From: DATEDA01 sp963754305
Lineage (GTDB): Bacteria; Pseudomonadota; Gammaproteobacteria; Burkholderiales; SG8-39
Assembly (NCBI GenBank): GCA_963754305.1
Contig: CAVWFR010000010.1
Span: 186,001-250,000 of the forward strand
Length of the DNA: 64,000 nt
Reading direction: 5' to 3'
In this document: positions 41,396-51,184 of the stretch, piece after piece
Numbering within the stretch: the stretch's first letter is position 1
Layout of the letters: each line of letters opens with the position of its first letter
The notes under the pieces: model-generated
Seen by the model: the letters and a program-made list of their open reading frames with translations, nothing else
What the model was told of the DNA's origin: nothing
Database searches by the model: none
Program-made: the position numbers and the translations under genes

Positions 41396-44300
41396 ATGAG
41401 AGGGCATCGGCTGCTCACTTCGACCTGGCTCCCTGCCCGCCTTCCGCCCTTGACCGTCCTTCGCGCCATCGCCGGCAACCTCGTCCTCGCCGCGGCGTGC
41501 TTCGGCGCGGCGAAGCTGGGGTTTGTCTTCGCCCTGGTCGGCGCGAACGTCTCGCTGCTCTGGCCGGCGTCCGGGATCGCGGTCGCCGCGCTCGTGCTCT
41601 GGGGCCTGCGCTTTGCGCCGGGCGTTGCGGCGGGGCTGCTCGCCGCCCACTCCACACACGGCGTGCCGCTCGCCTGGGCGGCAGTGATCGCCGTCGGCAG
41701 CACGCTTGCGGCGGTCGCAGCGGCTTGGCTCCTCGGGCGGCCGACCCGCGCGGGTGATCGGTTCGATCCTGCACTCGCGCGGATGCGCGACGTCCTCCGC
41801 ATCATTTTTCCGACGGCGTTGGGCACTCCGGTCATCGCGGCGGCGATCGGGGTGGCCGCGCTCGTGCAGGCCGGCCTGCTCGAGACCGAGCAGGCCGTGC
41901 GCGCCGGACTCACCTGGTGGGCCGGCGACGCGCTCGGCATCCTGCTGTTCACGCCCCTGGTGCTTGCCTGGGCGCGCGATCTCCGGCCGCGCGCCGCCGT
42001 CGCCGAGGCGCTCGGTCATGCGGCGCTGATCGCGGCTGTCCTCTTCGCGGGCGCGATCGTGCTCTCGAGCCATCTGCCGCGCGAGCGGACCGAGATCCTC
42101 GTCGCCTTCGTGCTGTTCCCGCTGGCGGTCTGGCCGGCGGTGCGCTTTCCGCCGCGCGAGGTGGCGACGTTCAACGTCGCGCTCGCGGCGCTCGTCCTCG
42201 GCGCGACGTGGTTCGGGGTGGGTGCCTTCCCCGGCGGCGCCAATGCCGCCGGGCTCGTGGCCACCGTCGCGCTGCTCGCCTCGGTGACCCTGACAACCCT
42301 GCTCCTCTGCGCGCTGAGCACGGAGCGGCGCCAGGCGGCCGAACGGCTGCAGCGGAGCGAGGGGCGTTTCCGCGGCCTAACCGATCTCTCGGTCGACTGG
42401 TACTGGGAGCAGGACGAGGACCTCCGCTTCACCGAGCTTTCGCCCGGCTTCCACGCCGCTTTTGCGTTCGATCCGATAGGCCGCCGGCGATGGGAACTGC
42501 CGTTCGAGCAGCGCGACTCCCCGGCGTGGGCGGCGCACCGCGCCGAGGTCGAAGCGCACCGGCCGTTCCGCGATCTCCTGCTCGTCCGCCGCGCTCCCGA
42601 CGGCCGCATGCGCTACGCCGTCACCAGCGGCGAGCCGATGTTCGATGCCGCGGGAAAGTTCCGCGGCTACCGCGGGGTCGGCCGCGACATCACCGCGCAA
42701 ATGGAAGCGGAGAGCGCGCTTCGCGAGTCGCGCGAGCTCTTTGCGCGCATCTTCAGCGCCAGCCCCAACCCGATGCTGATCAACCGCATCGGCGATCACC
42801 GCGTGGTCGAAGTGAACGACGCGTGGTGCGTATTCTTCGGGCACACGCGCGGCGAGGTCGTGGGCCGCACGCTCGAAGCGCTCGACGTGCTGGTCGAGCC
42901 GGCCGACCGCGCGCGCATCGACGCCCTGCTGCGCGCGCGCGGCGCGGTGCGCAACTTCGAGCTGCACGTTCGCGGGCGGGGCGGCGAGGTCCGCGAGGTG
43001 CTGCTCTCGGGCGAGCTGGTCGATCTCGCCGGCGAGCGCTGCGTGATCTCGACGTTCACCGACGTCACCGACCGCAACCGGGCACTCACCGAGCTGCGCG
43101 GGTCGCGCGAGCGCCTGGAGCGCATGTTCCGCGGCAGCCCGCTGCCGATCGCGATCTCGGGCATCGAGGACGGCGCGGTGGTCGACGTGAACGACGCGTG
43201 GGCGCGGACCTACGGCTACTCGCGGGACGCGATCCTCGGCCGGAGCTTCGTCGAGCTCGGCCTGTGGGTCGATCCCGACTCGCGCCGCCGGCTGCGCGAG
43301 GTGCTGCTCTCGAGCGGGGCGGTGCGCAACTTCGAGACGCGCTGGCGCAAGGCCTCGGGCGAGATCGCCCATGTCCTCTTCTCGGGCGACGTCGTCGATC
43401 TCGACGGGTCACCGGTGCTGCTCTCGACCGGTCTCGACATCACCGAGCGCAACAGCGCCGAGCGGCGGCTCCGCGAATCGGAGGCGCGGTTCACCAAGAT
43501 CTTCCACACGAGCCCGGTGCCGGTGGTGCTCGCCCGGCTCGGCGACGCGATGAACCTCGAGGTCAACGACGCCTGGGCGAAGTGGTCCGGCTGGGCGCGC
43601 GACGAGGCGGTGGGCAAGTCCTCGATCGAGCTGGGGATCTGGTTCCATCCGGGCGATCGCGGGGAGTTCGTCCGCATGCTCCAAACCGGCGTCGGCGTGC
43701 GCAACATGGAATGCCGCCTGCGGAAGCGCTCCGGCGAGATCGCGGACGTCCTGCTCTCGTCCGACCTGCTCGATGTCGGTGGCGAGGCCTGCTCCGTCAC
43801 CTCGGTGATGGACATCACCGACCGCAAGAGCGCGGAGCGGCAACTGCGCGAATCGGAGCGCCGCTTCCGCGATTTCGCCGAGGCCGCCGGCGAATACGTA
43901 TGGGAGCTCGACGTCGACGGTCGCTACACCTTCCTCTCGCGGCGCGTCGAGCAGGTACTCGGCTACGCGCCCGACGAGCTGCTCGGCCGCAAGCCCACGG
44001 ATCTGATGCCCCCGGGCGAGGCCGAGCGGGTGCGCGACTCGTTCGCCCAGATCGTGCGCACGCGCGAGGCCTTCCGCAACCTGGAGCACCGCTCGATGAG
44101 CCGCTCCGGCAGCCAGGTCTGGCAGCTGGTGAGCGGGGTACCGATCCTGGACGGCGAAGGGCGGTTCATCGGCTACCGGGGCACGGCGCTAGACATCACC
44201 GAGCGGAAGCAGGCCGAGTCGCGAATCGCGGAGCTCGCCACGCGCGATCCGCTGACCGGGCTGCCGAACCGGCTCCTGCTCTCCGACCGCCTCGCGCGCG

Positions 44301-45544
44301 GCATCGCCGGCGCGCAGCGCGAGGGCGGACTGCTCGCGGTGATGTTCGTCGACCTCGATCACTTCAAGCGCATCAACGACACGCTCGGCCACGACATCGG
44401 GGACCAGCTGCTGCGCGAGGTCGCGAAGCGCATCGGCGGCGTGTTGCGCAAGGGCGATACGCTGTCGCGGCTCGGCGGCGACGAGTTCGTGGTCCTGCTC
44501 GAGGGGCTGAAGGCGGCGGAGGACGCCGGACAAGTCGCGCGCAAGCTCATCGACGCGGTGTCGCAGCCCTACGATATCGAGGGCCACACGCTCAACACCG
44601 CGGCGAGCGCGGGAATCTCGATCTACCCGACCGACGGCACCGATGGGACGACGCTGATGCGCCACGCCGACACCGCGATGTACGTCGCCAAGTCGAGCGG
44701 GCGCAAGAACTACCAGTTCTTCTCGGCGGAGATGAACGTGCGCGCAACCGAGCGGCTGCGCCTCGAGGCGGCGTTGCGCGGGGCGGTGGACCGTGGCGAG
44801 CTGCGCGTCTACTACCAGCCGCGCGCGGACGTCGGCGGGGACACGCTCACCGGCGCCGAAGCGTTGCTCCGCTGGCAGCATCCCGAGCACGGCCTCCTCA
44901 CCGCCGGGCGGTTCATGCCGCTCGTCGAGGAGACCGGCCTCATCCACTCGATCGGCGAATGGGTGCTGGCGAGCGCGGTCGACCAGGCGCAAGGCTGGCA
45001 CGCGCTCCACGGCCCGGCGTTCGCGATCTCGGTGAACATCTCGCCGAAGCAGTTCAACCGGGCGCTGCTCGGCCGTGTGCGAAGCGCGCTCGACGCGAGC
45101 GGCCTCGACCCGAAGATGCTCGAGCTCGAGCTGGTCGAGGGCGCGCTGCAGCGCAACCCGGAGGAGGCGCGCGCGGTGCTCGGGGGCCTGCGGAACCTCG
45201 GCGTACGAGTCGTGCTGGACGATTTCGGCACCGGCTATTCGTCGATGAGCCAGCTCCGCCGGTTCGCGATCGACGGGATCAAGATCGACCGCTCGTTCGT
45301 GCGCGGCATGACCACCAACCCCGACGACCGCATCGTCGTCAAGGCGATGATCGACATGGCGAAGAGCCTGCGCATCAATACCATCGCCGAGGGCGTGGAG
45401 CAGCAGGCCGAGCTCGACCTGCTGCGCAACATGGGCTGCGAGGAATACTCCGGGCATCTGCTCGCGGAGGCGGGTACGCCGAGCGAGTTCGAGCGGCGGT
45501 GGCTGCGGCCGGGGAACGTGCTCGCGCTGCGGCCGCGTCGGTAG
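41396..45544 (+). CDS. MASE1-PAS-GGDEF-EAL c-di-GMP enzyme
   Basis: This 1382-residue inner-membrane sensor begins with a MASE1 domain (about 20-310, eight or so helices), then about five PAS domains (roughly 325-940), a GGDEF domain with an intact LGGDEF at about 1027, and an EAL domain with EALLR at about 1155 and DDFGTGYSS at about 1275. The usual ELTES is ELVEG here. Both active sites look usable, so it could make and degrade c-di-GMP, with PAS input choosing. It lies seven bases after the ATPase gene and is probably co-transcribed, pointing to c-di-GMP control of that ATPase or pilus. Confidence 0.94.
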   Translation: MRGHRLLTSTWLPARLPPLTVLRAIAGNLVLAAACFGAAKLGFVFALVGANVSLLWPASGIAVAALVLWGLRFAPGVAAGLLAAHSTHGVPLAWAAVIAVGSTLAAVAAAWLLGRPTRAGDRFDPALARMRDVLRIIFPTALGTPVIAAAIGVAALVQAGLLETEQAVRAGLTWWAGDALGILLFTPLVLAWARDLRPRAAVAEALGHAALIAAVLFAGAIVLSSHLPRERTEILVAFVLFPLAVWPAVRFPPREVATFNVALAALVLGATWFGVGAFPGGANAAGLVATVALLASVTLTTLLLCALSTERRQAAERLQRSEGRFRGLTDLSVDWYWEQDEDLRFTELSPGFHAAFAFDPIGRRRWELPFEQRDSPAWAAHRAEVEAHRPFRDLLLVRRAPDGRMRYAVTSGEPMFDAAGKFRGYRGVGRDITAQMEAESALRESRELFARIFSASPNPMLINRIGDHRVVEVNDAWCVFFGHTRGEVVGRTLEALDVLVEPADRARIDALLRARGAVRNFELHVRGRGGEVREVLLSGELVDLAGERCVISTFTDVTDRNRALTELRGSRERLERMFRGSPLPIAISGIEDGAVVDVNDAWARTYGYSRDAILGRSFVELGLWVDPDSRRRLREVLLSSGAVRNFETRWRKASGEIAHVLFSGDVVDLDGSPVLLSTGLDITERNSAERRLRESEARFTKIFHTSPVPVVLARLGDAMNLEVNDAWAKWSGWARDEAVGKSSIELGIWFHPGDRGEFVRMLQTGVGVRNMECRLRKRSGEIADVLLSSDLLDVGGEACSVTSVMDITDRKSAERQLRESERRFRDFAEAAGEYVWELDVDGRYTFLSRRVEQVLGYAPDELLGRKPTDLMPPGEAERVRDSFAQIVRTREAFRNLEHRSMSRSGSQVWQLVSGVPILDGEGRFIGYRGTALDITERKQAESRIAELATRDPLTGLPNRLLLSDRLARGIAGAQREGGLLAVMFVDLDHFKRINDTLGHDIGDQLLREVAKRIGGVLRKGDTLSRLGGDEFVVLLEGLKAAEDAGQVARKLIDAVSQPYDIEGHTLNTAASAGISIYPTDGTDGTTLMRHADTAMYVAKSSGRKNYQFFSAEMNVRATERLRLEAALRGAVDRGELRVYYQPRADVGGDTLTGAEALLRWQHPEHGLLTAGRFMPLVEETGLIHSIGEWVLASAVDQAQGWHALHGPAFAISVNISPKQFNRALLGRVRSALDASGLDPKMLELELVEGALQRNPEEARAVLGGLRNLGVRVVLDDFGTGYSSMSQLRRFAIDGIKIDRSFVRGMTTNPDDRIVVKAMIDMAKSLRINTIAEGVEQQAELDLLRNMGCEEYSGHLLAEAGTPSEFERRWLRPGNVLALRPRR

Positions 45545-45548
45545 ATCC

Positions 45549-45574
45549 GTCGTCCCGGCGAACGCCGAGACCCA
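45549..45574. repeat. Hairpin repeat, degenerate copy 3
   Basis: CGTCCCGGCGAACGCCGAGAC resembles the hairpin at 5909-5928 (core CCGGC-GAAN-GCCG) with substitutions in the arms. It starts five bases after the stop of the GGDEF-EAL gene, in the gap before a convergent gene. Confidence 0.45.
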
Positions 45575-45680
45575 GCACGGCGCGGACTGAATCCCGGTTC
45601 GCGTCGGGATGATTAATTCGGGATCCCGCCTTGCGTCGGAATTGACCGCGGCGCGCCGGTGGCGCCGGCGCCGTCCGCTG

Positions 45681-46856
45681 TCATTTGGACAGGTAGCGCA
45701 TCGCCCGCTCGAGCCCTTCGATGGTGGTCGGATACATCCGGCCGCCGAAGATCTCGCGGATCACGGCGATCGACTGGCGATACGGCCAGAGCTGCTCGGG
45801 CTCGGGATTGAGCCAGACCGTCTTCGGGTAGACCTCGAGCATGCGGCGCAGCCAAAGTGCGCCAGCCTCCTCGTTGTGGTACTCGATCGAGCCGCCGGGC
45901 TGCAGGATCTCGTACGGGCTCATCGTCGCATCGCCCACGAAGATCACCTTGTAGTCGTGGCCGTACTTGTGCATGAGATCGGCGGTGCGGGTGCGCTCGG
46001 AGTGCCGGCGGCGATTGTCCTTCCACACGAAGTCGTACAGGCAGTTGTGAAAGTAGAAGTACTCGAGGCGCTTGAACTCGGTGTTGGCGGCGCTGAAGAG
46101 CTCCTGCGCGAGCCTGATGTGGTCGTCCATCGACCCGCCGACGTCGAGGAACATCAGCACCTTGACCGCGTTGTGGCGCTCGGGGCGCATGTGGATGTCG
46201 AGCAGCCCCGCGTTGCGTGCTGTCTTGTCGATCGTGACGTCGAGGTCCAGCTCCTCCGGCGCGCCATCGCGCGCGAACTTGCGCAGCCGGCGCAGGGCCA
46301 CCTTGATGTTGCGCGTACCGAGCTCGACCGCCGCGTCGTAGTTAGCGTACTCGCGCTGGTCCCACACCTTCACCGCCGACCGATTACGCGACTTGTCCTG
46401 GCCGATCCGCACGCCCTCCGGGTTGTAGCCGTACGCGCCGAACGGGGAGGTGCCGGCGGTGCCGATCATCTTGCTACCGCCCTGGTGGCGGCCCTTCTGC
46501 TCCTCGAGGCGCTTGCGCAGCGTCTCCATCAGCTTGTCCCAGCCGCCGAGCGACTCGATCATCGCCTTCTCCTCGGGCGAGAGATTCAGCTCGGCCTGCT
46601 TGAGCAGCCACTCCAGCGGGATGTCGGCCTCGGCGCCCATTAGGCTTTCGACGCCCTTGAAGTACTCGCCGAACGCCCGGTCGAACTTGTCGTAGTTCGA
46701 CTCGTCCTTCACCAGCGCCGTCCGGGCGAGGTAGTAGAACTGGTCGATCGACGGCTCGATGACGCCCTTGTGCATGCCCTCCATGAGCGTCAGCCACTCC
46801 TTGATGGAGACGGGCACCTTTGCGGTCTTGAGCCTCAGGAAGAAGCCGATCAGCAT
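45681..46856 (-). CDS. VWA domain-containing CoxE-like protein
   Basis: The 391-residue protein matches the CoxE/YehP-type von Willebrand factor A group that partners with MoxR ATPases. The N-terminal 190 residues are helical and contain RIGQDKSRNR. The VWA part (about 205-370) has a modified MIDAS, FLDVGGSMDDH, where Gly replaces the first Ser of DxSxS, so metal binding is altered. A later GDATMSPYEIL provides the other loop. MoxR-VWA pairs mature metal enzymes. Its MoxR partner is encoded about 775 bases away on the same strand, with a foreign-looking segment between. Confidence 0.87.
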   Translation of the reverse strand: MLIGFFLRLKTAKVPVSIKEWLTLMEGMHKGVIEPSIDQFYYLARTALVKDESNYDKFDRAFGEYFKGVESLMGAEADIPLEWLLKQAELNLSPEEKAMIESLGGWDKLMETLRKRLEEQKGRHQGGSKMIGTAGTSPFGAYGYNPEGVRIGQDKSRNRSAVKVWDQREYANYDAAVELGTRNIKVALRRLRKFARDGAPEELDLDVTIDKTARNAGLLDIHMRPERHNAVKVLMFLDVGGSMDDHIRLAQELFSAANTEFKRLEYFYFHNCLYDFVWKDNRRRHSERTRTADLMHKYGHDYKVIFVGDATMSPYEILQPGGSIEYHNEEAGALWLRRMLEVYPKTVWLNPEPEQLWPYRQSIAVIREIFGGRMYPTTIEGLERAMRYLSK

Positions 46857-46980
46857 GTAACGTTCCGATACAAAGGGTTACAGCAGAGTTAGTAACCGTC
46901 GCGGTAGTGTCGCGTTAAAGGGGGCAGGGAAGCAACAGGCGACCGCAACCCGGCGCCTTGACCCCAACCAGGAGTCGACC

Positions 46981-47316
46981 ATGAGAGCAGCAGTATTGAC
47001 CTTTGCCGGCATCGCGGCCGTCGGAGCGGCCGCGGTTCCTGCGGCGAGCTTTGCCGGCGGACCCAACGTCGGCTTCTCGATCTCGATCGGGGGGCCGCCC
47101 GTGTACTACCCGCCGCCCGTCGTCTACTATCCGCCGCCGCCCGTGGCCTACTACCCGCCGCCGGTCATCGCCTACCCGGCGTTTCCGCGTCCGTACTACG
47201 GGCCGCCGAGCGTCGTCTATCGGGCCGGCGGTTACGGCGGCTACTACGGCCCGCAGAAGTTCCGCGGGCACGGCTACTACGGTCATCGCGGACACGGCGG
47301 CAGGGGCTGGCACTAA
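46981..47316 (+). CDS. Small secreted Tyr/Pro-rich protein
   Basis: This 111-residue protein has a signal peptide ending PAASFAGG, then a low-complexity core of repeated YYPPP units (about 40-75), and a Gly/His/Tyr-rich tail ending GGRGWH. It resembles small exported YXPPX-rich proteins often found in proteobacteria, of unknown function, perhaps surface- or copper-binding. It is encoded on the opposite strand to the CoxE and MoxR genes on either side. An AGGAG site lies just before the ATG. Confidence 0.7.
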   Translation: MRAAVLTFAGIAAVGAAAVPAASFAGGPNVGFSISIGGPPVYYPPPVVYYPPPPVAYYPPPVIAYPAFPRPYYGPPSVVYRAGGYGGYYGPQKFRGHGYYGHRGHGGRGWH

Positions 47317-47336
47317 GCGGTCTCCGCTAACGCCGC

Positions 47337-47564
47337 TCGCAGCGAACGACCTCCATGCTGCCGGCGCGCGCCGCGGCGGCGAGGATCGAGATTACCGGGC
47401 TCGCGGGCGAGCGAGTTCGGCGTCGCCTCGCCGGAGTCGATCGCGCGGCGGACGGCCCCGGCGTTGTCGAGCTCGACGTCCTGCAGCAGCGCGGCATGCG
47501 CGGCCTGGAGGCTGATCGTCGCGAAGATGCCGGCGAAAAGCCGGCAGCTCGACGGCCTCGGCAC
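47337..47564 (-). pseudogene. Ankyrin-repeat protein remnant, frameshifted
   Basis: A signal-peptide-like start (LFAGIFATISLQAAHAALLQD) leads into an ankyrin-like helix (VELDNAGAVRRAIDSGEATPN). The frame then shifts: the neighbouring frame reads ISILAAAARAGSMEVVR before a TAG, which resembles the next ankyrin repeat (typically LLMxAARxGSxEVVRxLL). Later repeats are missing, so the gene is broken and truncated. Ankyrin lipoproteins or periplasmic proteins of this kind bind proteins. It lies between the MoxR 3' end and the small secreted protein gene. Confidence 0.6.
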
Positions 47565-47630
47565 GGACTGCGCCTAGCGGTTCTGCCGCGCTACGAACAC
47601 GAGCCGCTCGGCAGGACGCGCACGGCCGCG

Positions 47631-48473
<843 letters not shown>

Positions 48474-48579
48474 GAGAAACCTCGTGGTGAACGTCGGGCG
48501 ATTATAACCGTGCGCCCCCCGCCCCTCTGCGGAAGGCGAGGGCAATGCGCGCGAATCTGGGGCACCATGCCCGCTCGTC

Positions 48580-49296
48580 ATGCGCGGCGTCTTCCTGTTT
48601 CTCTTGGCTCTGGCTGCAGCGGCCGCCGCCGCGCGCGAGCCGCCGCTCGTCGCGATCGATGTCGGGCACTTCGCGGCCGAACCCGGAGCGATCAGCGCTC
48701 GCGGCAGGCCGGAGCTCGAGTTCAACCGCGATCTCGCTCTCGAGGTCCGCACCGCGCTCGAAGCGCGCGGTGCGCGCGTGTTGCTGATCGGTGCGGCGGG
48801 CGACATGGGCGTGCTGTCCCGGCGCACCGACGCAGCACGCGGGGCCAGCCTGCTCGTTTCCGTGCACCACGACTCGGCCCAGCCGCACTACCTGGAGGAG
48901 TGGACGCACGACGGCGAGACGCGCCGCTTCACCGACCGGTTCGCCGGCTTCTCGCTCTTCGTTTCGCGCCGCAATCCCGCGGTCGCGGCGAGCCTCGCCT
49001 GCGCGTCGGCGATCGGCGCCGCGCTCCGGGCTGCGGGGTTCGCGCCGTCGCTCTATCATGCCGAGCCCATCCCGGGCGAATCGAAACCCTTCGCCGACCG
49101 CGTGAACGGCGTGCACTATTTCGACAACCTGGTGGTCCTCCACACCGCTGCACAGCCCGCAGTGCTGCTCGAAGCGGGCGTTATCCTGAATCGGGCCGAG
49201 GAGCTCGCGATGCGGGACCCGGCGACGCAGCGTCGGATCGCGGAGGCGGTCGCTGCCGGCGCCAACGCGTGCCTCGATCCGCACCGTCCGCTTTGA
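48580..49296 (+). CDS. N-acetylmuramoyl-L-alanine amidase (Amidase_3)
   Basis: The 238-residue exported zinc amidase cleaves the bond between muramic acid and stem peptide during cell separation. A signal peptide (LFLLALAAAAAAAREP) precedes the domain. Zinc ligands and catalytic Glu are present: His in IDVGHFAA, Glu in ELEFNRDLALEV, His in VSVHHDSAQ, and Glu in LLEAGVILN. No SPOR or AMIN domain is visible, so it is a minimal form. It is divergent from the MoxR gene. Confidence 0.9.
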   Translation: MRGVFLFLLALAAAAAAAREPPLVAIDVGHFAAEPGAISARGRPELEFNRDLALEVRTALEARGARVLLIGAAGDMGVLSRRTDAARGASLLVSVHHDSAQPHYLEEWTHDGETRRFTDRFAGFSLFVSRRNPAVAASLACASAIGAALRAAGFAPSLYHAEPIPGESKPFADRVNGVHYFDNLVVLHTAAQPAVLLEAGVILNRAEELAMRDPATQRRIAEAVAAGANACLDPHRPL

Positions 49297-49353
49297 CCCG
49301 GCGATCTGCGCTCGGGTAGAATCGCGCGGTTTTCCACCCCGGCCACGCGAACG

Positions 49354-49683
49354 ATGACAACGAGATGGATCCTTGGCGCGACGCTGCTCGCGTTCGCGGT
49401 GACCGCGCAGGCGCAAGGGGAGGTGAAGGGCGATCCGAAGCGGGCCAAGGAGAAGATCTCCATGTGCTCCGGCTGCCACGGCATACCGGACTACCGGACT
49501 GCGTTCCCTTCCGTCTACTACGTGCCGATGATCGCCGGCCAGAGTCCGGGCTACATCGTGAAGGCCCTCGAGGCGTACAAGTCCGGGGAGCGCACCCACC
49601 CGAGCATGCGCGCGATCGCGCGCAGCCTGTCGGAGCGCGACATGGCCGATCTCGCCGTTTACTACGGCACCACCGCCAAATGA
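49354..49683 (+). CDS. Cytochrome c, class I (c553-like)
   Basis: This 109-residue periplasmic protein has a signal peptide ending VTAQAQ and one haem motif CSGCH (about residues 38-42). A Met ligand candidate is in HPSMRAIA and the terminal helix reads DMADLAVYYG. It would carry electrons to a terminal oxidase or reductase. Its stop overlaps the next cytochrome gene (ATGA), indicating a coupled pair. Confidence 0.9.
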   Translation: MTTRWILGATLLAFAVTAQAQGEVKGDPKRAKEKISMCSGCHGIPDYRTAFPSVYYVPMIAGQSPGYIVKALEAYKSGERTHPSMRAIARSLSERDMADLAVYYGTTAK

Positions 49684-50045
49684 GACGCCGGATGAGAACG
49701 CTTCTGGCACTCGCGATCGCGGCGGCGTTTTGCGCACCGGCGGCCGCGGCCGGCGATGCGGCAAAAGGTGCCGAGAAGGCGAAGTCGGTCTGTGCCGCGT
49801 GCCACGGCGAGGACGGCAACAAGCCGCTGCAGCCGGAGTTCCCGAAGCTCGGTGGCCAGCACTACGACTACCTCGTGCACGCGCTCAAAGCCTACAAGTC
49901 GGGCCAGCGCAAGAACGCCGTCATGGCCGGCCAGACGCAGAACCTCACGGTCAAGGATATGGAAGATCTGGCCGCGTACTACGCCGGTCAGCACAGCACG
50001 CTCCACGTGATTCCGCTGCACCGGCTCGCCCGGGACGAGCGTTAG
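49680..50045 (+). CDS. Cytochrome c, class I (second of pair)
   Basis: This 121-residue periplasmic protein has a short basic signal peptide (MRRRMRTLLALAIAAAF, cleavage after AAAA) and haem motif CAACH. A Met ligand is likely in NAVMAGQTQNLT and the closing helix is DMEDLAAYYAG, followed by a 20-residue tail. The ATG at 49680 overlaps the preceding TGA. The internal ATG at 49692 is an alternative. Both cytochromes have the KALxAYKSG helix and look like products of one duplication. The pair probably shuttles electrons. Confidence 0.87.
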   Translation: MRRRMRTLLALAIAAAFCAPAAAAGDAAKGAEKAKSVCAACHGEDGNKPLQPEFPKLGGQHYDYLVHALKAYKSGQRKNAVMAGQTQNLTVKDMEDLAAYYAGQHSTLHVIPLHRLARDER

Positions 50046-50123
50046 CCACCGCCGCTTGCCGCCCTGAAGGGGGTGCCGAGCGAGCGGGGCGGGGTTCGCG
50101 GCCTCTCGCAAGTCTCTTCGAGC

Positions 50124-50546
50124 TCACCTCCGCCTGAGACACTCCATGTAGGCCTCACCATCGGGCACACCGCGCTCGCGCTGCGCCCGCCACACGACCT
50201 CCCCCAGGCATTCGAGCACGACGTGCAGTGCGTCGTGCCGGTCGCCGCGATCGGCGAGCAGCCGCTCGAACTCGGCGCGGATGCCCGGCGGCTGATCGAT
50301 CGCGAGCTGTTCCTCGACCGCAACGTGGAGGCTCATGTGGAGAAACGGGTTCGCCTCGCCGTCGTCGGGTGTGTACTCGCGCTCGAGGAACCGGTCGGGC
50401 TCGTCGAGCACATGGTGATACTCGGGATGCAGCAGCATCGCCTCGACGGCGACCGTCTCGAGCCCCTCCAGCGGCCGGCCGTCGCGGTACTTGCGCCAGG
50501 CGTCGAAGAAGAAGTTGCGGACCTGCTCGCGCGAGGGATTGAACAT
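50124..50546 (-). CDS. DUF1841 protein
   Basis: This 140-residue protein matches the DUF1841 family common in betaproteobacteria: MFNPSREQVRNFFFDAWRKYRDG, then MLLHPEYHHVLDEPD, a helical ANPFLHMSLHVAVEEQLAID segment and ALHVVLECLGEVVWRAQR. The function is unknown. A His-rich HPEYHH and ALHVVLE pattern suggests a metal- or cofactor-binding helical bundle. Its start overlaps the nth stop by one base (TGATG). The nth-DUF1841 order is frequent in betaproteobacteria, so a repair or redox role is possible. Confidence 0.9.
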   Translation of the reverse strand: MFNPSREQVRNFFFDAWRKYRDGRPLEGLETVAVEAMLLHPEYHHVLDEPDRFLEREYTPDDGEANPFLHMSLHVAVEEQLAIDQPPGIRAEFERLLADRGDRHDALHVVLECLGEVVWRAQRERGVPDGEAYMECLRRR

Positions 50547-51184
50547 CAGACCGACCTCGTCTTGGCGCGGTACTCGCACAGATCGACGATCGGGCACCGC
50601 GGGCACTCGGGTTTGCGCGCTTTGCAGACATAGCGCCCGTGCAGGATCAGCCAGTGGTGCGCGTGCCGGCGATACGGCGCGGGGACGACCTTCAGCAGCC
50701 GTTCCTCGACCTCGAGCGGCGTGTCGCCCGGCGCGATCCCGGTGCGGTTCGCGACGCGGAAGATGTGCGTGTCGACGGCCATCGTCTCCTGGCCGAACGC
50801 GGTGTTGAGGACCACGTTCGCGGTTTTTCGCCCCACGCCCGGCAGACCTTCGAGCGCCTCGCGCGTCGCCGGCACTTCGCCGCCGTGGCGCTCGAGCAGC
50901 AGGCGGCTCGTCCCGACGACGTTTTTGGCCTTCGTGCGGAAGAGGCCGATCGCCTTGATGTAGGGGATGAGCCCGTCGACGCCGAGCGCGGCGATCTTCT
51001 CGGGCGTGTCGGCGACCCGGAAGAGCTCGCGAGTGGCGACGTTCACGCTCCGGTCGGTGGCCTGCGCGGAGAGGATGACGGCGACGAGCAGCTCGAAAGG
51101 CGTGCGGTACGCGAGTTCCGTGGCCGGCTCCGGATTCCGGGCGGCGAGCCGGGCGAAGATCTCGCCGCGCTTTTGCGGGTTCAT
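50546..51184 (-). CDS. nth: Endonuclease III
   Basis: The 212-residue DNA glycosylase/AP lyase removes oxidised pyrimidines in base-excision repair. The helix-hairpin-helix LEGLPGVGRKTANVVLN holds the nucleophile Lys120, the catalytic Asp138 is in AVDTHIFRV, and the [4Fe-4S] cluster ligands are the four Cys in CKARKPECPRCPIVDLC. Residue numbers match the E. coli enzyme. The start overlaps the end of the RsxB-like gene (ATGA), and its stop overlaps DUF1841, so three genes are translationally coupled. The iron-sulfur partner upstream may help keep the cluster. Confidence 0.95.
   Translation of the reverse strand: MNPQKRGEIFARLAARNPEPATELAYRTPFELLVAVILSAQATDRSVNVATRELFRVADTPEKIAALGVDGLIPYIKAIGLFRTKAKNVVGTSRLLLERHGGEVPATREALEGLPGVGRKTANVVLNTAFGQETMAVDTHIFRVANRTGIAPGDTPLEVEERLLKVVPAPYRRHAHHWLILHGRYVCKARKPECPRCPIVDLCEYRAKTRSV

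Noticed and set aside
41917..45612. A 1231-codon plus-strand frame within the GGDEF-EAL gene
   Set aside because: It is the alternate frame of a gene with intact MASE1, PAS, GGDEF and EAL motifs, and it is arginine-rich with no domain.
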